Under the pieces are notes generated by a model. The model was not told the origin of the DNA. It searched no databases and worked only from the letters and a program-made list of their open reading frames with translations. Of a stretch of 12,710 nt of DNA, positions 1 to 6,635 are shown piece after piece. Where the stretch lies: contig CANEUT010000035.1 of assembly GCA_947441895.1 (NCBI GenBank), forward strand, positions 1-12,710, written 5' to 3'. Source of the stretch: Rickettsiales bacterium (GTDB lineage: Bacteria; Pseudomonadota; Alphaproteobacteria; Rickettsiales; UBA3002). Each line of letters opens with the position of its first letter. Within the stretch, counting starts at the first letter, position 1. Both the position numbers and the translations under genes were made by a program.

Positions 1-16
1 AATTTTATAGCGTTGC

Positions 17-95
17 AAAAAGCGATTTTCTCCGCTTCCGCTCCGCATGTACTGTTATGTACATGTGCGGTGCGGTTCTCAAAAACCGCTTTTTT
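17..95. terminator. Large imperfect hairpin, possible bidirectional terminator
   Basis: Bases 17-29 pair with 82-94 with one mismatch. Inside this, CCGC (43-46) faces GCGG (67-70), and CATGTAC (46-52) pairs exactly with GTACATG (59-65) around the 6-base loop TGTTAT. The right arm ends in a run of six T, and the left arm begins with a run of A, so it could stop transcription in either direction. It lies downstream of the minus-strand ankyrin gene and of whatever gene precedes the window. The folding is read by eye, and the central arms could also belong to a dispersed intergenic repeat. Confidence 0.5.
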
Positions 96-176
96 CACGG
101 GCTGTAAAATTCTTCATTGAAACGACTATAGGAGCGCGTGTTTAGCGCGCCAAACGCCAGCTGTCTAGCGCAGCTA

Positions 177-980
177 TTAGTTTAGTGTGCGTGGGTGCGC
201 GCTGTGATGGTGGGGTGATAATTCCATCACGTCGAGCATGGTTTCAGCAAGGCGCTCGAGGCTTGGCAGAATGCGGATAGGGGTCAGCCCCTCTTTGGTT
301 TTTTGATTAGGGTCAGCCTTATATTTTAGCAGCATAGCAGCTAACGTCAGATTATTTTCAAGCGCCGCAATAACCAGCGGGCTAACGCCAGTGTCGGGAA
401 TGGTGGCATTAGGGGTGGCGCCGGCTTTCAGCAGAATTTCGGCCAGTTCGGGCAAATCATTAATGACGCAGTGATGTAAGGCGGTGGTGCCATCCTGGTC
501 GAGCGCATCGAGGGGGGTGCCTTTTTCAATAAGCAGTTCGGCAAGCGCCATGGCATCACCCAGTGATTTTCCTTCGATTCCGCCTTCAAGGGCTATTAAA
601 TGCAGCGGTGTGCGGCCATACGCATCAAGCACGGCGGTGCTTGGCATGGCATCGCTCAGCAGGCGGGCAATGGCCCAATGTTGGCGGCGAATGGCGCAAT
701 GAAGCGGCGTTCCCTGCGGCAATCCGCACAAAAAGGCCGGGATCGCACCGCGTTCTAGGAGCCAAAGAACGGTTGCGATGCGACCCAGGCGAGTGGCCTC
801 CATCAGCGCTGTTGAGTGACGGAGAGGGTGAGGGGCATCAATGGGCACGCCATGAGCCAGCAAATCTTCCAGCAATTCGATGTCTTCGCTGATGACAGCC
901 GAAAACCAAGCGTAAATGCGCGAAAGGGAAGCACTCTCATTGTTGGATTCACACTTCATGTCCTCAACCCCTGATTGCAT
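177..980 (-). CDS. Ankyrin-repeat protein
   Basis: A 267-residue protein built almost wholly of ankyrin repeats, which normally mediate protein-protein contacts. Repeats are recognisable from TALMEATRLGRIATVLWLLERGA, then TPLHCAIRRQHWAIARLL, a degenerate unit with YGRTPLHLIALEGG and a short insertion, DGTTALHHCVINDLPELAEILLKAGA, and VSPLVIAALENNLTLAAMLLKYKADPN, giving about five to six units. No signal peptide, membrane segment or enzyme domain is visible. The first ATG (980) has no clear ribosome site. An in-frame ATG at 959, giving 260 residues beginning MKCESNN, has a purine-rich stretch before it but close spacing, so the start is uncertain. The gene stands alone, transcribed away from tRNA-Leu, with AT-rich DNA upstream that probably holds its promoter. 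The partner cannot be inferred; ankyrin proteins are common effectors in host-associated alphaproteobacteria, but many are ordinary cytoplasmic proteins. Confidence 0.85.
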   Translation of the reverse strand: MQSGVEDMKCESNNESASLSRIYAWFSAVISEDIELLEDLLAHGVPIDAPHPLRHSTALMEATRLGRIATVLWLLERGAIPAFLCGLPQGTPLHCAIRRQHWAIARLLSDAMPSTAVLDAYGRTPLHLIALEGGIEGKSLGDAMALAELLIEKGTPLDALDQDGTTALHHCVINDLPELAEILLKAGATPNATIPDTGVSPLVIAALENNLTLAAMLLKYKADPNQKTKEGLTPIRILPSLERLAETMLDVMELSPHHHSAHPRTLN

Positions 981-1159
981 ATTCGGTGTTTTTATTAAAG
1001 ATGTAGAAAAAATACAACCTAAAGTTTATATATTTTTATACAATATGCAACTCAAGATTGTTTTATTCTTTTATACGATTATTGTGATTGCGTGTCCACA
1101 CGATGAAACGCACTGTTTAGTTGCGCAATGGCGGGCGACTCGTTACAGCTTGTTTTAGC

Positions 1160-1244
1160 GCGGATGTGGCGAAATTGGCAGACGCACCAGATTTAGGTTC
1201 TGGCGCCGCAAGGCGTGGGGGTTCAAGTCCCTCCATCCGCACCA
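1160..1244 (+). tRNA. tRNA-Leu (anticodon UAG)
   Basis: The acceptor strands GCGGATG and CATCCGC pair fully. The anticodon stem CCAGA/TCTGG encloses the loop TTTAGGT, which gives anticodon TAG. A long variable arm (GGCGCCGCAAGGCGT region), typical of class II leucine tRNAs, follows, then a T-arm with GTTCAAGTCC. The discriminator A and CCA are encoded (1241-1244). It is a single transcription unit between the ankyrin gene and the chemoreceptor; TTGCGC at 1121 and TTACAG at 1143 could be weak -35 and -10 boxes. Confidence 0.96.
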
Positions 1245-1415
1245 AAAAGCAACAGTGGCATCGAAATTGCTAAAATTTAACAGTTTTGTACAGCATAGAC
1301 ACATTGAACGCTTTGCGGTCGTGTGCTAGCAGGCTTAATAATAGTTAGAAAAAATATAATACATAAAACCAACGCTTCTAAAAAACGCACCCATAACCAA
1401 ACGCATGGATTTGAT

Positions 1416-2681
1416 ATGAACATTAAGCGACTTTTCAACAGTCTTTCCTTCCGCCTGCAATCAGTCACCATTTTTCTTTCCTTTGTAGGGGTGGCGTTCG
1501 GCGTCAAAAGTTATCTTCATATCAGCGATGCATTTGGCGAAGAAGCGAGTGCCGTCTTCTGGTTTGATTTAGAACTCCAATTAATCGTGGCGACGGTTGT
1601 CAATGTGGTGGTTGCTGTTATTTTGTTCCGTCTTATTACTCGCCCTATTCGTAACTTAACCGAAGTGATGCGTGCGTTGACGGAAAACAAATTGGATATT
1701 GAGGTGCCCTACACAAAGCTTGGTTCGGAAATAGGAAGCATGGCACGCAAGGCTGAAATCTTTAAGAAAAATGCCATCGCTAAAGTGAAGTTAGAACAAG
1801 AGACGATTGAAAATGAGAAAAAGCTTCGTGCCGAAAAAATCAAAGCCATGGCTGATTTGGCTGAGCGCTTTGATCGCAAGGTGCAAACCATCATTCGTGA
1901 GGTGGTGAACGCGGTAGCGCAGCTTAAAACTAATTCGGAACATATGGCGACAGTCATCAGCAATACGAACGATCGTGCTTCGGAAGTGGTGCGCACCACG
2001 CTGGAAACGCTTGAAAATGTAAAGAATGTGGCGTCTTCCGCGGAAGTGCTGTCATCAAGCACGCATGAGATTGAAGAGAAAATCCAACATTCCAGCCATT
2101 CAGTGCGTTTGGCAGTGCAGGCTCAGGAAAAGGCCGATGGTGTGTCGAAAGCGCTCGCTCAAGCGGCTAATAAAATTGGTGAGATTCTGGATATGATTCA
2201 GAATATCGCGGGTCAAATTAACCTGCTGGCGTTGAATGCTACCATTGAATCGGCGCGTGCCGGTGAGGCGGGTAAGGGCTTTGCGGTAGTGGCAAACGAA
2301 GTGAAAAACCTCGCGGGTCAAACCACCAAAGCGACGGATGAAATTTCAAGCCATGTCGCGCATATTCAACAAGTTTCGGTACAGGTGATTGATGCGCTGG
2401 CCACTATTGGTAATGCCGTGAAAGATGTTGATAGCTATTCCACTGCCATTTCGCTTGCCGTTGGCCAGCAGACCGAAACCACCCGTGAAATTGCCGATAG
2501 CATGGGCATTGCTGCCGACCGCACTGGACGCATTTCGGTGGATGTGGGCGAGGTGAAGCAGGATTCGGTGAAGGCGATGGATTCGTCGGACCAGGTGCTG
2601 CAAGTGGTGAATAATCTGGCGCAGCAATCTGAACGTCTGACGCAGGAAGTATCGGCGTTCCTGAAAGAAATCGCGGCTTAG
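1416..2681 (+). CDS. Methyl-accepting chemotaxis protein with minimal sensor region
   Basis: A 421-residue chemoreceptor-type signal transducer. Residues about 16-30 and 55-73 are hydrophobic membrane segments separated by only about 25 residues, so there is no room for a normal periplasmic ligand-binding domain. A HAMP linker starts at TRPIRNL (75-81) and leads into a charged coiled coil (about 120-160). The conserved hairpin tip that contacts CheA and CheW is at about 264-295 (IAGQINLLALNATIESARAGE, then GKGFAVVANEV). The tip differs slightly from the common QTNLLALNAAIEAA form. The ORF is open further upstream to a GTG at 1323, but MNIKRLF at 1416 gives a normal short cytoplasmic N-terminus; neither start has a strong ribosome site. 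With no chemotaxis genes nearby it is an orphan receptor. It may sense membrane, redox or cytoplasmic signals, or work with a partner; this is inference. Confidence 0.93.
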   Translation: MNIKRLFNSLSFRLQSVTIFLSFVGVAFGVKSYLHISDAFGEEASAVFWFDLELQLIVATVVNVVVAVILFRLITRPIRNLTEVMRALTENKLDIEVPYTKLGSEIGSMARKAEIFKKNAIAKVKLEQETIENEKKLRAEKIKAMADLAERFDRKVQTIIREVVNAVAQLKTNSEHMATVISNTNDRASEVVRTTLETLENVKNVASSAEVLSSSTHEIEEKIQHSSHSVRLAVQAQEKADGVSKALAQAANKIGEILDMIQNIAGQINLLALNATIESARAGEAGKGFAVVANEVKNLAGQTTKATDEISSHVAHIQQVSVQVIDALATIGNAVKDVDSYSTAISLAVGQQTETTREIADSMGIAADRTGRISVDVGEVKQDSVKAMDSSDQVLQVVNNLAQQSERLTQEVSAFLKEIAA

Positions 2682-2798
2682 CTTTTGTTGCGCTTCGCTT
2701 GGGGGGCGCTTCGCCCACGCTAGCGCTCACCCTCGAACGCTTACGCTCCGGTTCGCCGCGGCCATCGCGGCTACACACGCTTCTACGTATTATTGGCG
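2682..2798. repeat. Palindrome-rich gap between convergent genes
   Basis: This gap separates the chemoreceptor from the convergent cinA-like gene. It contains several short inverted repeats: GGCG/CGCC around 2705-2715, CGAAC (2734-2738) with GTTCG (2751-2755), and GCCGCG (2755-2760) with CGCGGC (2766-2771). The motif GCTTACGCTCCG (2739-2750) differs by one base from a motif at 34-45. It is GC-rich and non-coding in appearance, and probably acts as a shared terminator or is a copy of an intergenic repeat family. Confidence 0.5.
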
Positions 2799-3563
2799 CT
2801 AGTTTTTTACCGGTGGTTCAATAAGCTGTCCGCCGCACTCAGCAATCAGTGCTGCTACTTCGTCATGCACGTGTTTGTTGCGCGTAGCATCGGGTGAACG
2901 AAGCACCAGCGTGGTTGAAAGCACGCCCTGCTTAAACATAGGATAGCTGCCGATTTCCACATCCGCATGACGGGCTTGAATGGCTGTCAACCCATCGGCA
3001 ATGGTGCCTTCGGCAAGGTTGGTGGTGATGCTGGTTGATAGCACTGTGGCGCCACCGCGAAGTTCAGGCATCACGGCATCAATCATAGCCTGGCAAATGC
3101 GCGGCACCCCCGCCATCACATGCACATTGCCCAGCTTAAAGCCTGGCGCACTGCTGACCGGATTGGGAATGAGGGTGGCGCCCACGGGCACATCGGCCAT
3201 TTTAAGGCGCGCTTCATTCATTTGTTCCGCCGTGTAATGGGCGCGCAACGCCTTTTCTGCTTCCGGGTGACGATGCACCGCCACACCAAACGCCTTGGCA
3301 ATGCAGGCGGTGGTAATATCATCATGCGTGGGGCCAATGCCGCCGGTGGTGAAAATGTAATCGAACGTTGCGCGGCATTCATTCACGGTAGCAATAATTG
3401 TTTCTTCATGATCAGGAATAACCCGCGTTTCACGTAATTGCACGCCGGCGTCGTTCAGCTTCAGGGCAAGATAGGCAAGGTTCTTATCTTGCGTGCGGCC
3501 TGAGAGAATTTCGTTGCCGATAATAATTAAACAGGCGGTCACAATGGTAGGGGTGTTTTGCAT
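2799..3563 (-). CDS. CinA-like molybdopterin-binding-domain protein
   Basis: A 254-residue protein of the competence/damage-inducible protein A family, carrying only the MoaB/MogA-like N-terminal domain. The family signature is clear: IGNEILSGRTQDKN (15-28), where the ordinary family motif is GdEll.G...d.N, and FTTGGIGPTHDDIT (71-84), the nucleotide/cofactor-site loop. The C-terminal nicotinamide-nucleotide deamidase (PncC) domain of full-length CinA, which would make the protein about 400 residues, is absent; short single-domain forms are common in alphaproteobacteria. By homology this domain may have ADP-ribose/CoA pyrophosphatase activity, as described for some CinA proteins, but that is not shown here. 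It is divergent from map across 65 bases that must contain both promoters. The ATG at 3561-3563 has no strong ribosome site, but no better start is evident. Confidence 0.88.
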   Translation of the reverse strand: MQNTPTIVTACLIIIGNEILSGRTQDKNLAYLALKLNDAGVQLRETRVIPDHEETIIATVNECRATFDYIFTTGGIGPTHDDITTACIAKAFGVAVHRHPEAEKALRAHYTAEQMNEARLKMADVPVGATLIPNPVSSAPGFKLGNVHVMAGVPRICQAMIDAVMPELRGGATVLSTSITTNLAEGTIADGLTAIQARHADVEIGSYPMFKQGVLSTTLVLRSPDATRNKHVHDEVAALIAECGGQLIEPPVKN

Positions 3564-3628
3564 AAGGGTATAGATAGAATGCTATTGCGTGGCTTGCAAG
3601 CGGCGCGGCAATCTGCCATGCATGTGGC

Positions 3629-4450
3629 ATGAACGATGATGAAGACGATGATGCAATGTTCGATGGCCGCGAGATTCCCCTTCACGGCCCGGCGGAATTT
3701 GATGCCATGCGCAAAGCAGGGCTACTCGCCGCGCAGATACTCGATGACATGGCCGAGCTGGTGGTGCCGGGCATTACCACCAACCACATTAATGAGGTGT
3801 GCCATCAAAAAATAATCGCGGCGGGCGCTATTCCTGCGCCGCTTGGCTATCGCGGATTTCCCAAATCGGTCTGCACCAGTGTGAACCATGTAGTGTGCCA
3901 CGGCATTCCCGATGAGCGTATGCTGGTGAATGGGGATATGGTGAATATCGACGTGACCGTGATTGTGGATGGTTGGCACGGCGACACCAGCCGCACCTAT
4001 TGGGTGGGCGATGTTTCCACCAAAGTAAAACGCCTCACGCAATCGACCTATGACGCCATGATGCGCGGTATTGAAGTGGTGCGCCCGGGTGCCACCACCG
4101 GTGATATTGGCCACGCCATTCAAACCTATGCGGAGGGCCTTGGCTATTCGGTGGTGCGTGAATATTGCGGCCACGGGCTTGGCAAAATTTTCCACACGGC
4201 GCCAAACATTCTGCATTTCGGTAAGCCCGGCACCGGCGTGAAATTGGAAGAAGGCATGTTCTTCACCGTGGAGCCCATGATCAACGTGGGCAAGCCCGGC
4301 ACTATTTTAAATAAGCATGATGGCTGGACGGTGACGACGCGTGACAAATCGCTCAGTGGCCAGTTCGAACATTCCATTGCCGTGACATCCAACGGCTTCG
4401 AAATTTTTACCGCCTCGCCCAAGGGGCTGCATTGCCCGCCGTTTAAATAA
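3629..4450 (+). CDS. map: Methionine aminopeptidase, type I
   Basis: This 273-residue cytosolic metalloenzyme removes the initiator methionine from nascent proteins. All five metal ligands of the pita-bread fold are present: D108 (NIDVTV), D119 (GDTSRTY), H182 (CGHGLGK), E215 (FTVEPM) and E247 (QFEHS). The conserved active-site histidines are H91 (VVCHGIPDE) and H189. There is no N-terminal zinc-finger extension, so it is the bacterial type Ia form, and its length is near the usual 260-275. The start at 3629 gives an acidic N-terminus (MNDDEDDD) and no good ribosome site; an in-frame ATG at 3656 (MFDGREI) is a real alternative. A small lipoprotein gene follows 12 bases after the stop, so map probably heads a short operon with the lipoprotein and dehydrogenase. 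Confidence 0.97.
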   Translation: MNDDEDDDAMFDGREIPLHGPAEFDAMRKAGLLAAQILDDMAELVVPGITTNHINEVCHQKIIAAGAIPAPLGYRGFPKSVCTSVNHVVCHGIPDERMLVNGDMVNIDVTVIVDGWHGDTSRTYWVGDVSTKVKRLTQSTYDAMMRGIEVVRPGATTGDIGHAIQTYAEGLGYSVVREYCGHGLGKIFHTAPNILHFGKPGTGVKLEEGMFFTVEPMINVGKPGTILNKHDGWTVTTRDKSLSGQFEHSIAVTSNGFEIFTASPKGLHCPPFK

Positions 4451-4462
4451 TGTGAGGTTTAA

Positions 4463-4723
4463 ATGAAGAAGGCCATTTTTCTACTCATGAGCCTAATGTT
4501 ACTTTCCTCATGTTTGCCTGATAAAGCAAAAAATCCGCAAGCATCTCACGGGACATGTAATTTTTTATGGATTTCTTTTAAAGATAGCATGCGAAAAGCT
4601 TATGAGGCTCAAGGCATAAATAAAGTATATTACAGCCAAATTGCACAAATGAATTTATCAACGATTTTAGCAAGGGGATGCTGCCAATATGATGACACAT
4701 GTCCTGCCTCTATAAGTGAATAG
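4463..4723 (+). CDS. Small putative lipoprotein
   Basis: An 86-residue protein of unknown function. The N-terminus (MKK, a hydrophobic stretch, then LLSSC) is a lipoprotein signal peptide; C17 would be lipidated after signal peptidase II cleavage. Residue +2 is leucine, not aspartate, so under the enterobacterial rule it would go to the outer membrane. The mature part is about 70 residues with four more cysteines (C32, C73, C74, C80), which may form disulfides. The ribosome site GAGG (4454-4457) is 5 bases from the ATG. The gene is clearly more AT-rich than map before it, which hints at recent or lineage-specific origin. Its end overlaps the next gene by 8 bases. No family is recognised. Confidence 0.78.
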   Translation: MKKAIFLLMSLMLLSSCLPDKAKNPQASHGTCNFLWISFKDSMRKAYEAQGINKVYYSQIAQMNLSTILARGCCQYDDTCPASISE

Positions 4724-5468
4724 GTTTCAATCCATTCTCATCACTGGTGCATCAAGTGGCATTGGTGCAGCGCTGGCGCGGCATTATGCAGCGGTGGGAA
4801 TTACACTTATACTTACCGCGCGGAATGTTGAGCGCTTGAATGACGTGGCGAATGATTGCCGTGCGCGTGGCGCCGTGGTGCAGACGTTTGCTGTTGATGT
4901 GCGCGACAGGCTGCGCCTGAAGCAGTTGATAGAAGATGTTGATGCGGCAACGCCCATTGATCTGGTGATTGCCAATGCGGGCATTGCGGCGGGTGATGAT
5001 GCCACCGCCGATGACGTGTTTGATGTGAATGTGAACGGCGTGCTCAACACTATTCATCCGCTGATGCCAAGAATGATCGCGCGCCGCAGTGGTCACATCG
5101 CCATCATGTCATCGCTTGCTAGCATTTATCCGCTGCCCAGCGCGCCGGCTTATAGTGCCAGCAAAGCGGCCGTGCGTTATTATGGTGATGCGCTTGGCGC
5201 ATCGCTCGCGAAACACACTATCTATGTGAGTGTGATTTGCCCGGGGTGGATTACCACGCCACTGACCGATAAAAATTCGTTCCCCATGCCGCTGATTATG
5301 TCCGCGCAGCGTGCAGCAATCATCATTGCGCGCAACCTAACGAAGAAAAAAAAGAGAATTGCATTTCCAAAACCCCTTTATTTTTTGCTACTCGTGCTGG
5401 TGTCGTTGCCGCTTTTTCTTACGGCAAAGCTGTTTGCCGCATTGCCTTCAAACCCGCAGAAAATATAG
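4716..5468 (+). CDS. Short-chain dehydrogenase/reductase with C-terminal membrane segment
   Basis: A 250-residue Rossmann-fold oxidoreductase of the classical SDR family. The NAD(P)-binding motif TGASSGIG is at 10-17, NAG at 87-89, a structural Asn near 105-107, a Ser in IMSSLAS (about 132-133), and the catalytic pair Y146 and K150 in YSASK. R36 after the second strand suggests NADP preference. The last 30 residues (PLYFLLLVLVSLPLFL onward) form a hydrophobic segment, so the enzyme is probably tethered to the inner membrane by its tail; similar SDRs act on lipid or envelope substrates, but the substrate here is unknown. The start is GTG at 4716, overlapping the lipoprotein stop by 8 bases and so likely translationally coupled; no in-frame ATG precedes the TGASSGIG motif. 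Confidence 0.92.
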   Translation: MNRFQSILITGASSGIGAALARHYAAVGITLILTARNVERLNDVANDCRARGAVVQTFAVDVRDRLRLKQLIEDVDAATPIDLVIANAGIAAGDDATADDVFDVNVNGVLNTIHPLMPRMIARRSGHIAIMSSLASIYPLPSAPAYSASKAAVRYYGDALGASLAKHTIYVSVICPGWITTPLTDKNSFPMPLIMSAQRAAIIIARNLTKKKKRIAFPKPLYFLLLVLVSLPLFLTAKLFAALPSNPQKI

Positions 5469-5812
5469 AGTTTTTCGGCTACTTAAAAAATATTTTTTGT
5501 ATTTTTGTGGTTTTGCCGGTGTGGAAACAAAAAATGCAAGCAAAAAATACCTGTGAAAAACTGCTGATTTCCGCCATTTTTTGTTAGTTTCTTGTTTACA
5601 GCATCTTTAAATGATGCTTATGTCCCCTCGCTGGTGACGAGGAAAACCCTTGAGGAGAGCCAAGTTCACGCGGTTAATGATGGAATAATTCGTTGTTTCT
5701 TCATTGGTTACGTGGCGTGTTTCGCAAGTTTTTCTGCTCATCGCCGCTCTTTTTAACTATGACTTGTTCAACCGTTCTAACCAACTTAACAGTCCAAACC
5801 TAGGAGTTACCC
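5469..5812 (+). promoter_or_regulatory. Long AT-rich leader upstream of the HU gene
   Basis: This 344-base stretch has no convincing gene. The first part is AT-rich and holds the self-complementary AAAAAATATTTTTT (5485-5498), which may end the dehydrogenase transcript, and a repeated CAAAAAAT. Next come two small dyads: AGCATC (5600-5605) with GATGCT (5613-5618), and CCTCG (5626-5630) with CGAGG (5638-5642). TTGTTA (5581) or TTGTTT (5592) could be -35 elements, but no good -10 stands out. The long distance to the HU start suggests a structured 5' untranslated region. The ribosome site AGGAG (5802-5806) precedes the HU ATG with good spacing. Confidence 0.45.
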
Positions 5813-6100
5813 ATGAATAAGAACGAACTGATCGCTGAGATCGCCGATAAAACCGACCTGACCAAAGCCAAAGCCGCTGAAGCAGTTGATGCTTTCATCG
5901 AAGTGATCAGCAAATCGCTGAGCAAAGGCAAAGAAGTGCGTCTGGTTGGTTTTGGTACCTTCACCAGCGTAAAGCGTAAGGCGACCGAAGGCCGCAACCC
6001 ACGCACCGGCGCAGTCATCAAAATTGCTGCTTCGGTTCAGCCTAAATTCAAACCAGGCAAAGCCCTGAAAGACACCGTAAACAAGCGTAAAGCTGCTTAG
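5813..6100 (+). CDS. hup: HU-family DNA-binding protein
   Basis: A 95-residue nucleoid protein that binds and bends DNA as a dimer. The family plan is complete: an N-terminal helical pair (MNKNELIAEIADKTDLTKAK), the central GFGTF motif, and the flexible beta arm with GRNPRTG that wraps the minor groove. The last residues are lysine-rich. Length is close to the usual 90-95. It has the best ribosome site of the non-nuo region, AGGAG 6 bases before the ATG, as expected for an abundant protein. It is followed by two hairpins and the tRNA-Val/tRNA-Asp pair, then the nuo operon; HU next to tRNA genes and nuo is an arrangement I recall from other alphaproteobacteria, although lon, often upstream of hupB, is absent here. 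IHF subunits are the nearest alternative, but the sequence is HU-like. Confidence 0.96.
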   Translation: MNKNELIAEIADKTDLTKAKAAEAVDAFIEVISKSLSKGKEVRLVGFGTFTSVKRKATEGRNPRTGAVIKIAASVQPKFKPGKALKDTVNKRKAA

Positions 6101-6118
6101 TTTTGCTCTTGTGACGGC

Positions 6119-6139
6119 GCGGTAAACCTTGTTTGCCGC
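6119..6139 (+). terminator. First of two tandem hairpins after the HU gene
   Basis: GCGGTAAAC (6119-6127) pairs with GTTTGCCGC (6131-6139), nine pairs including one G-U, around the 3-base loop CTT. No T-run follows, so it is less likely to be a terminator than the next hairpin; it may protect the HU mRNA 3' end. Confidence 0.45.
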
Positions 6140-6154
6140 ATGTCATGAAACACG

Positions 6155-6184
6155 CGGCGTAGTTTGCTCTTGCAAGCTGCGCCG
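6155..6184 (+). terminator. Second hairpin after the HU gene, probable terminator
   Basis: CGGCGTAGTTTGC (6155-6167) pairs with GCAAGCTGCGCCG (6172-6184): 13 pairs, two of them G-U, around the loop TCTT. TTTGTGTTTAT follows, a weak U-rich tract. It most likely ends the HU transcript before the tRNA genes. Confidence 0.6.
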
Positions 6185-6245
6185 TTTGTGTTTATGACCA
6201 CCCACTCCTTAATGCAGTTGTTGGAGCAGCAAACGCTGTTCAAGC

Positions 6246-6321
6246 GGGCGATTAGCTCAGTTGGTAGAGCATCTCGTTTACACCGAGAGTGTCGGGAGTT
6301 CGAGTCTCTCATCGCCCACCA
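6246..6321 (+). tRNA. tRNA-Val (anticodon UAC)
   Basis: A 76-base tRNA. Acceptor strands GGGCGAT and ATCGCCC pair fully. The D-arm is GCTCAGTTGGTAGAGC, and the anticodon stem TCTCG/CGAGA holds the loop TTTACAC with anticodon TAC (6279-6281). The T-arm has GTTCGAGTC, and the discriminator A plus CCA are encoded. It lies 68 bases before tRNA-Asp and is probably co-transcribed with it. Confidence 0.97.
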
Positions 6322-6389
6322 ACTGCCTGAAGGATTGTGACTGGGTGGTTTACCAAAACCGCCTAAACCAAATTTCCGCAAGGAATTGC

Positions 6390-6466
6390 GGGGGTGTAGC
6401 TCAGTTGGTTAGAGCGCCTGCCTGTCACGCAGGAGGCCGCGGGTTCGAGTCCCGTCACTCCCGCCA
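6390..6466 (+). tRNA. tRNA-Asp (anticodon GUC)
   Basis: A 77-base tRNA. Acceptor GGGGGTG pairs with CACTCCC (one G-U). The anticodon stem CCTGC/GCAGG holds the loop CTGTCAC with anticodon GTC (6424-6426). The T-arm has GGGTTCGAGTCCC, and discriminator G plus CCA end at 6466. Its last 18 bases recur exactly at 6614-6631. Confidence 0.97.
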
Positions 6467-6504
6467 CTAAAAAAGGCTGTCCGTAAGGATGGCCTTTTTT
6501 AGTG
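6465..6504 (+). terminator. Strong intrinsic terminator after tRNA-Asp
   Basis: CACTAAAAAAGGC (6465-6477) is the exact reverse complement of GCCTTTTTTAGTG (6492-6504). Two U-G wobble pairs and TCC/GGA continue the stem inward, making about 18 pairs closed by a GTAA loop, which fits the stable GNRA tetraloop class. The six-T run lies in the stem's right arm. It would work in both directions, and the first bases overlap the tRNA CCA end. Confidence 0.85.
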
Positions 6505-6522
6505 GCTGAAATATGGCTACGA

Positions 6523-6607
6523 GAACCCACGGGTTCGATCAAAAGCTTAGCAAGAACAAGCCTGCGCAGTTCGAGCTTAGCGTTGAGGAAGAGGCGCTAA
6601 AAGCGCC
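6523..6607. repeat. Short inverted and direct repeats in the tRNA-Asp downstream gap
   Basis: GAACCC (6523-6528) is inverted as GGGTTC (6531-6536), a T-arm-like string. AGCTTAGC occurs at 6544-6551 and again at 6574-6581. GGCGCT (6593-6598) and AGCGCC (6602-6607) form a hairpin around AAA. Together this looks like a REP-type intergenic repeat or degraded mobile DNA, not a gene. Confidence 0.4.
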
Positions 6608-6613
6608 GAGCAT

Positions 6614-6631
6614 GTCCCGTCACTCCCGCCA
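6614..6631 (+). repeat. Exact 18-base copy of the tRNA-Asp 3' end (att-like)
   Basis: GTCCCGTCACTCCCGCCA is identical to tRNA-Asp bases 6449-6466, including the end of the T-arm, acceptor strand, discriminator and CCA. The repeats are 165 bases apart and in the same orientation. The rest of the tRNA is missing. This is the pattern left when an element integrates into a tRNA 3' end and later shrinks or is lost; partial tRNA duplication is the alternative. Confidence 0.75.
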
Positions 6632-6635
6632 AATA

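Noticed and set aside
1323..1415. GTG start giving a longer chemoreceptor
   Set aside because: The extra 31 residues are polar, lack family similarity and have no ribosome site; kept only as an alternative.
6261..6470. Open frame of 69 residues covering tRNA-Val and tRNA-Asp
   Set aside because: It reads through both tRNAs, and its sequence (such as GVAQLVRAPACHAGGRGFESR) is the well-known false protein produced by translating tRNA genes.
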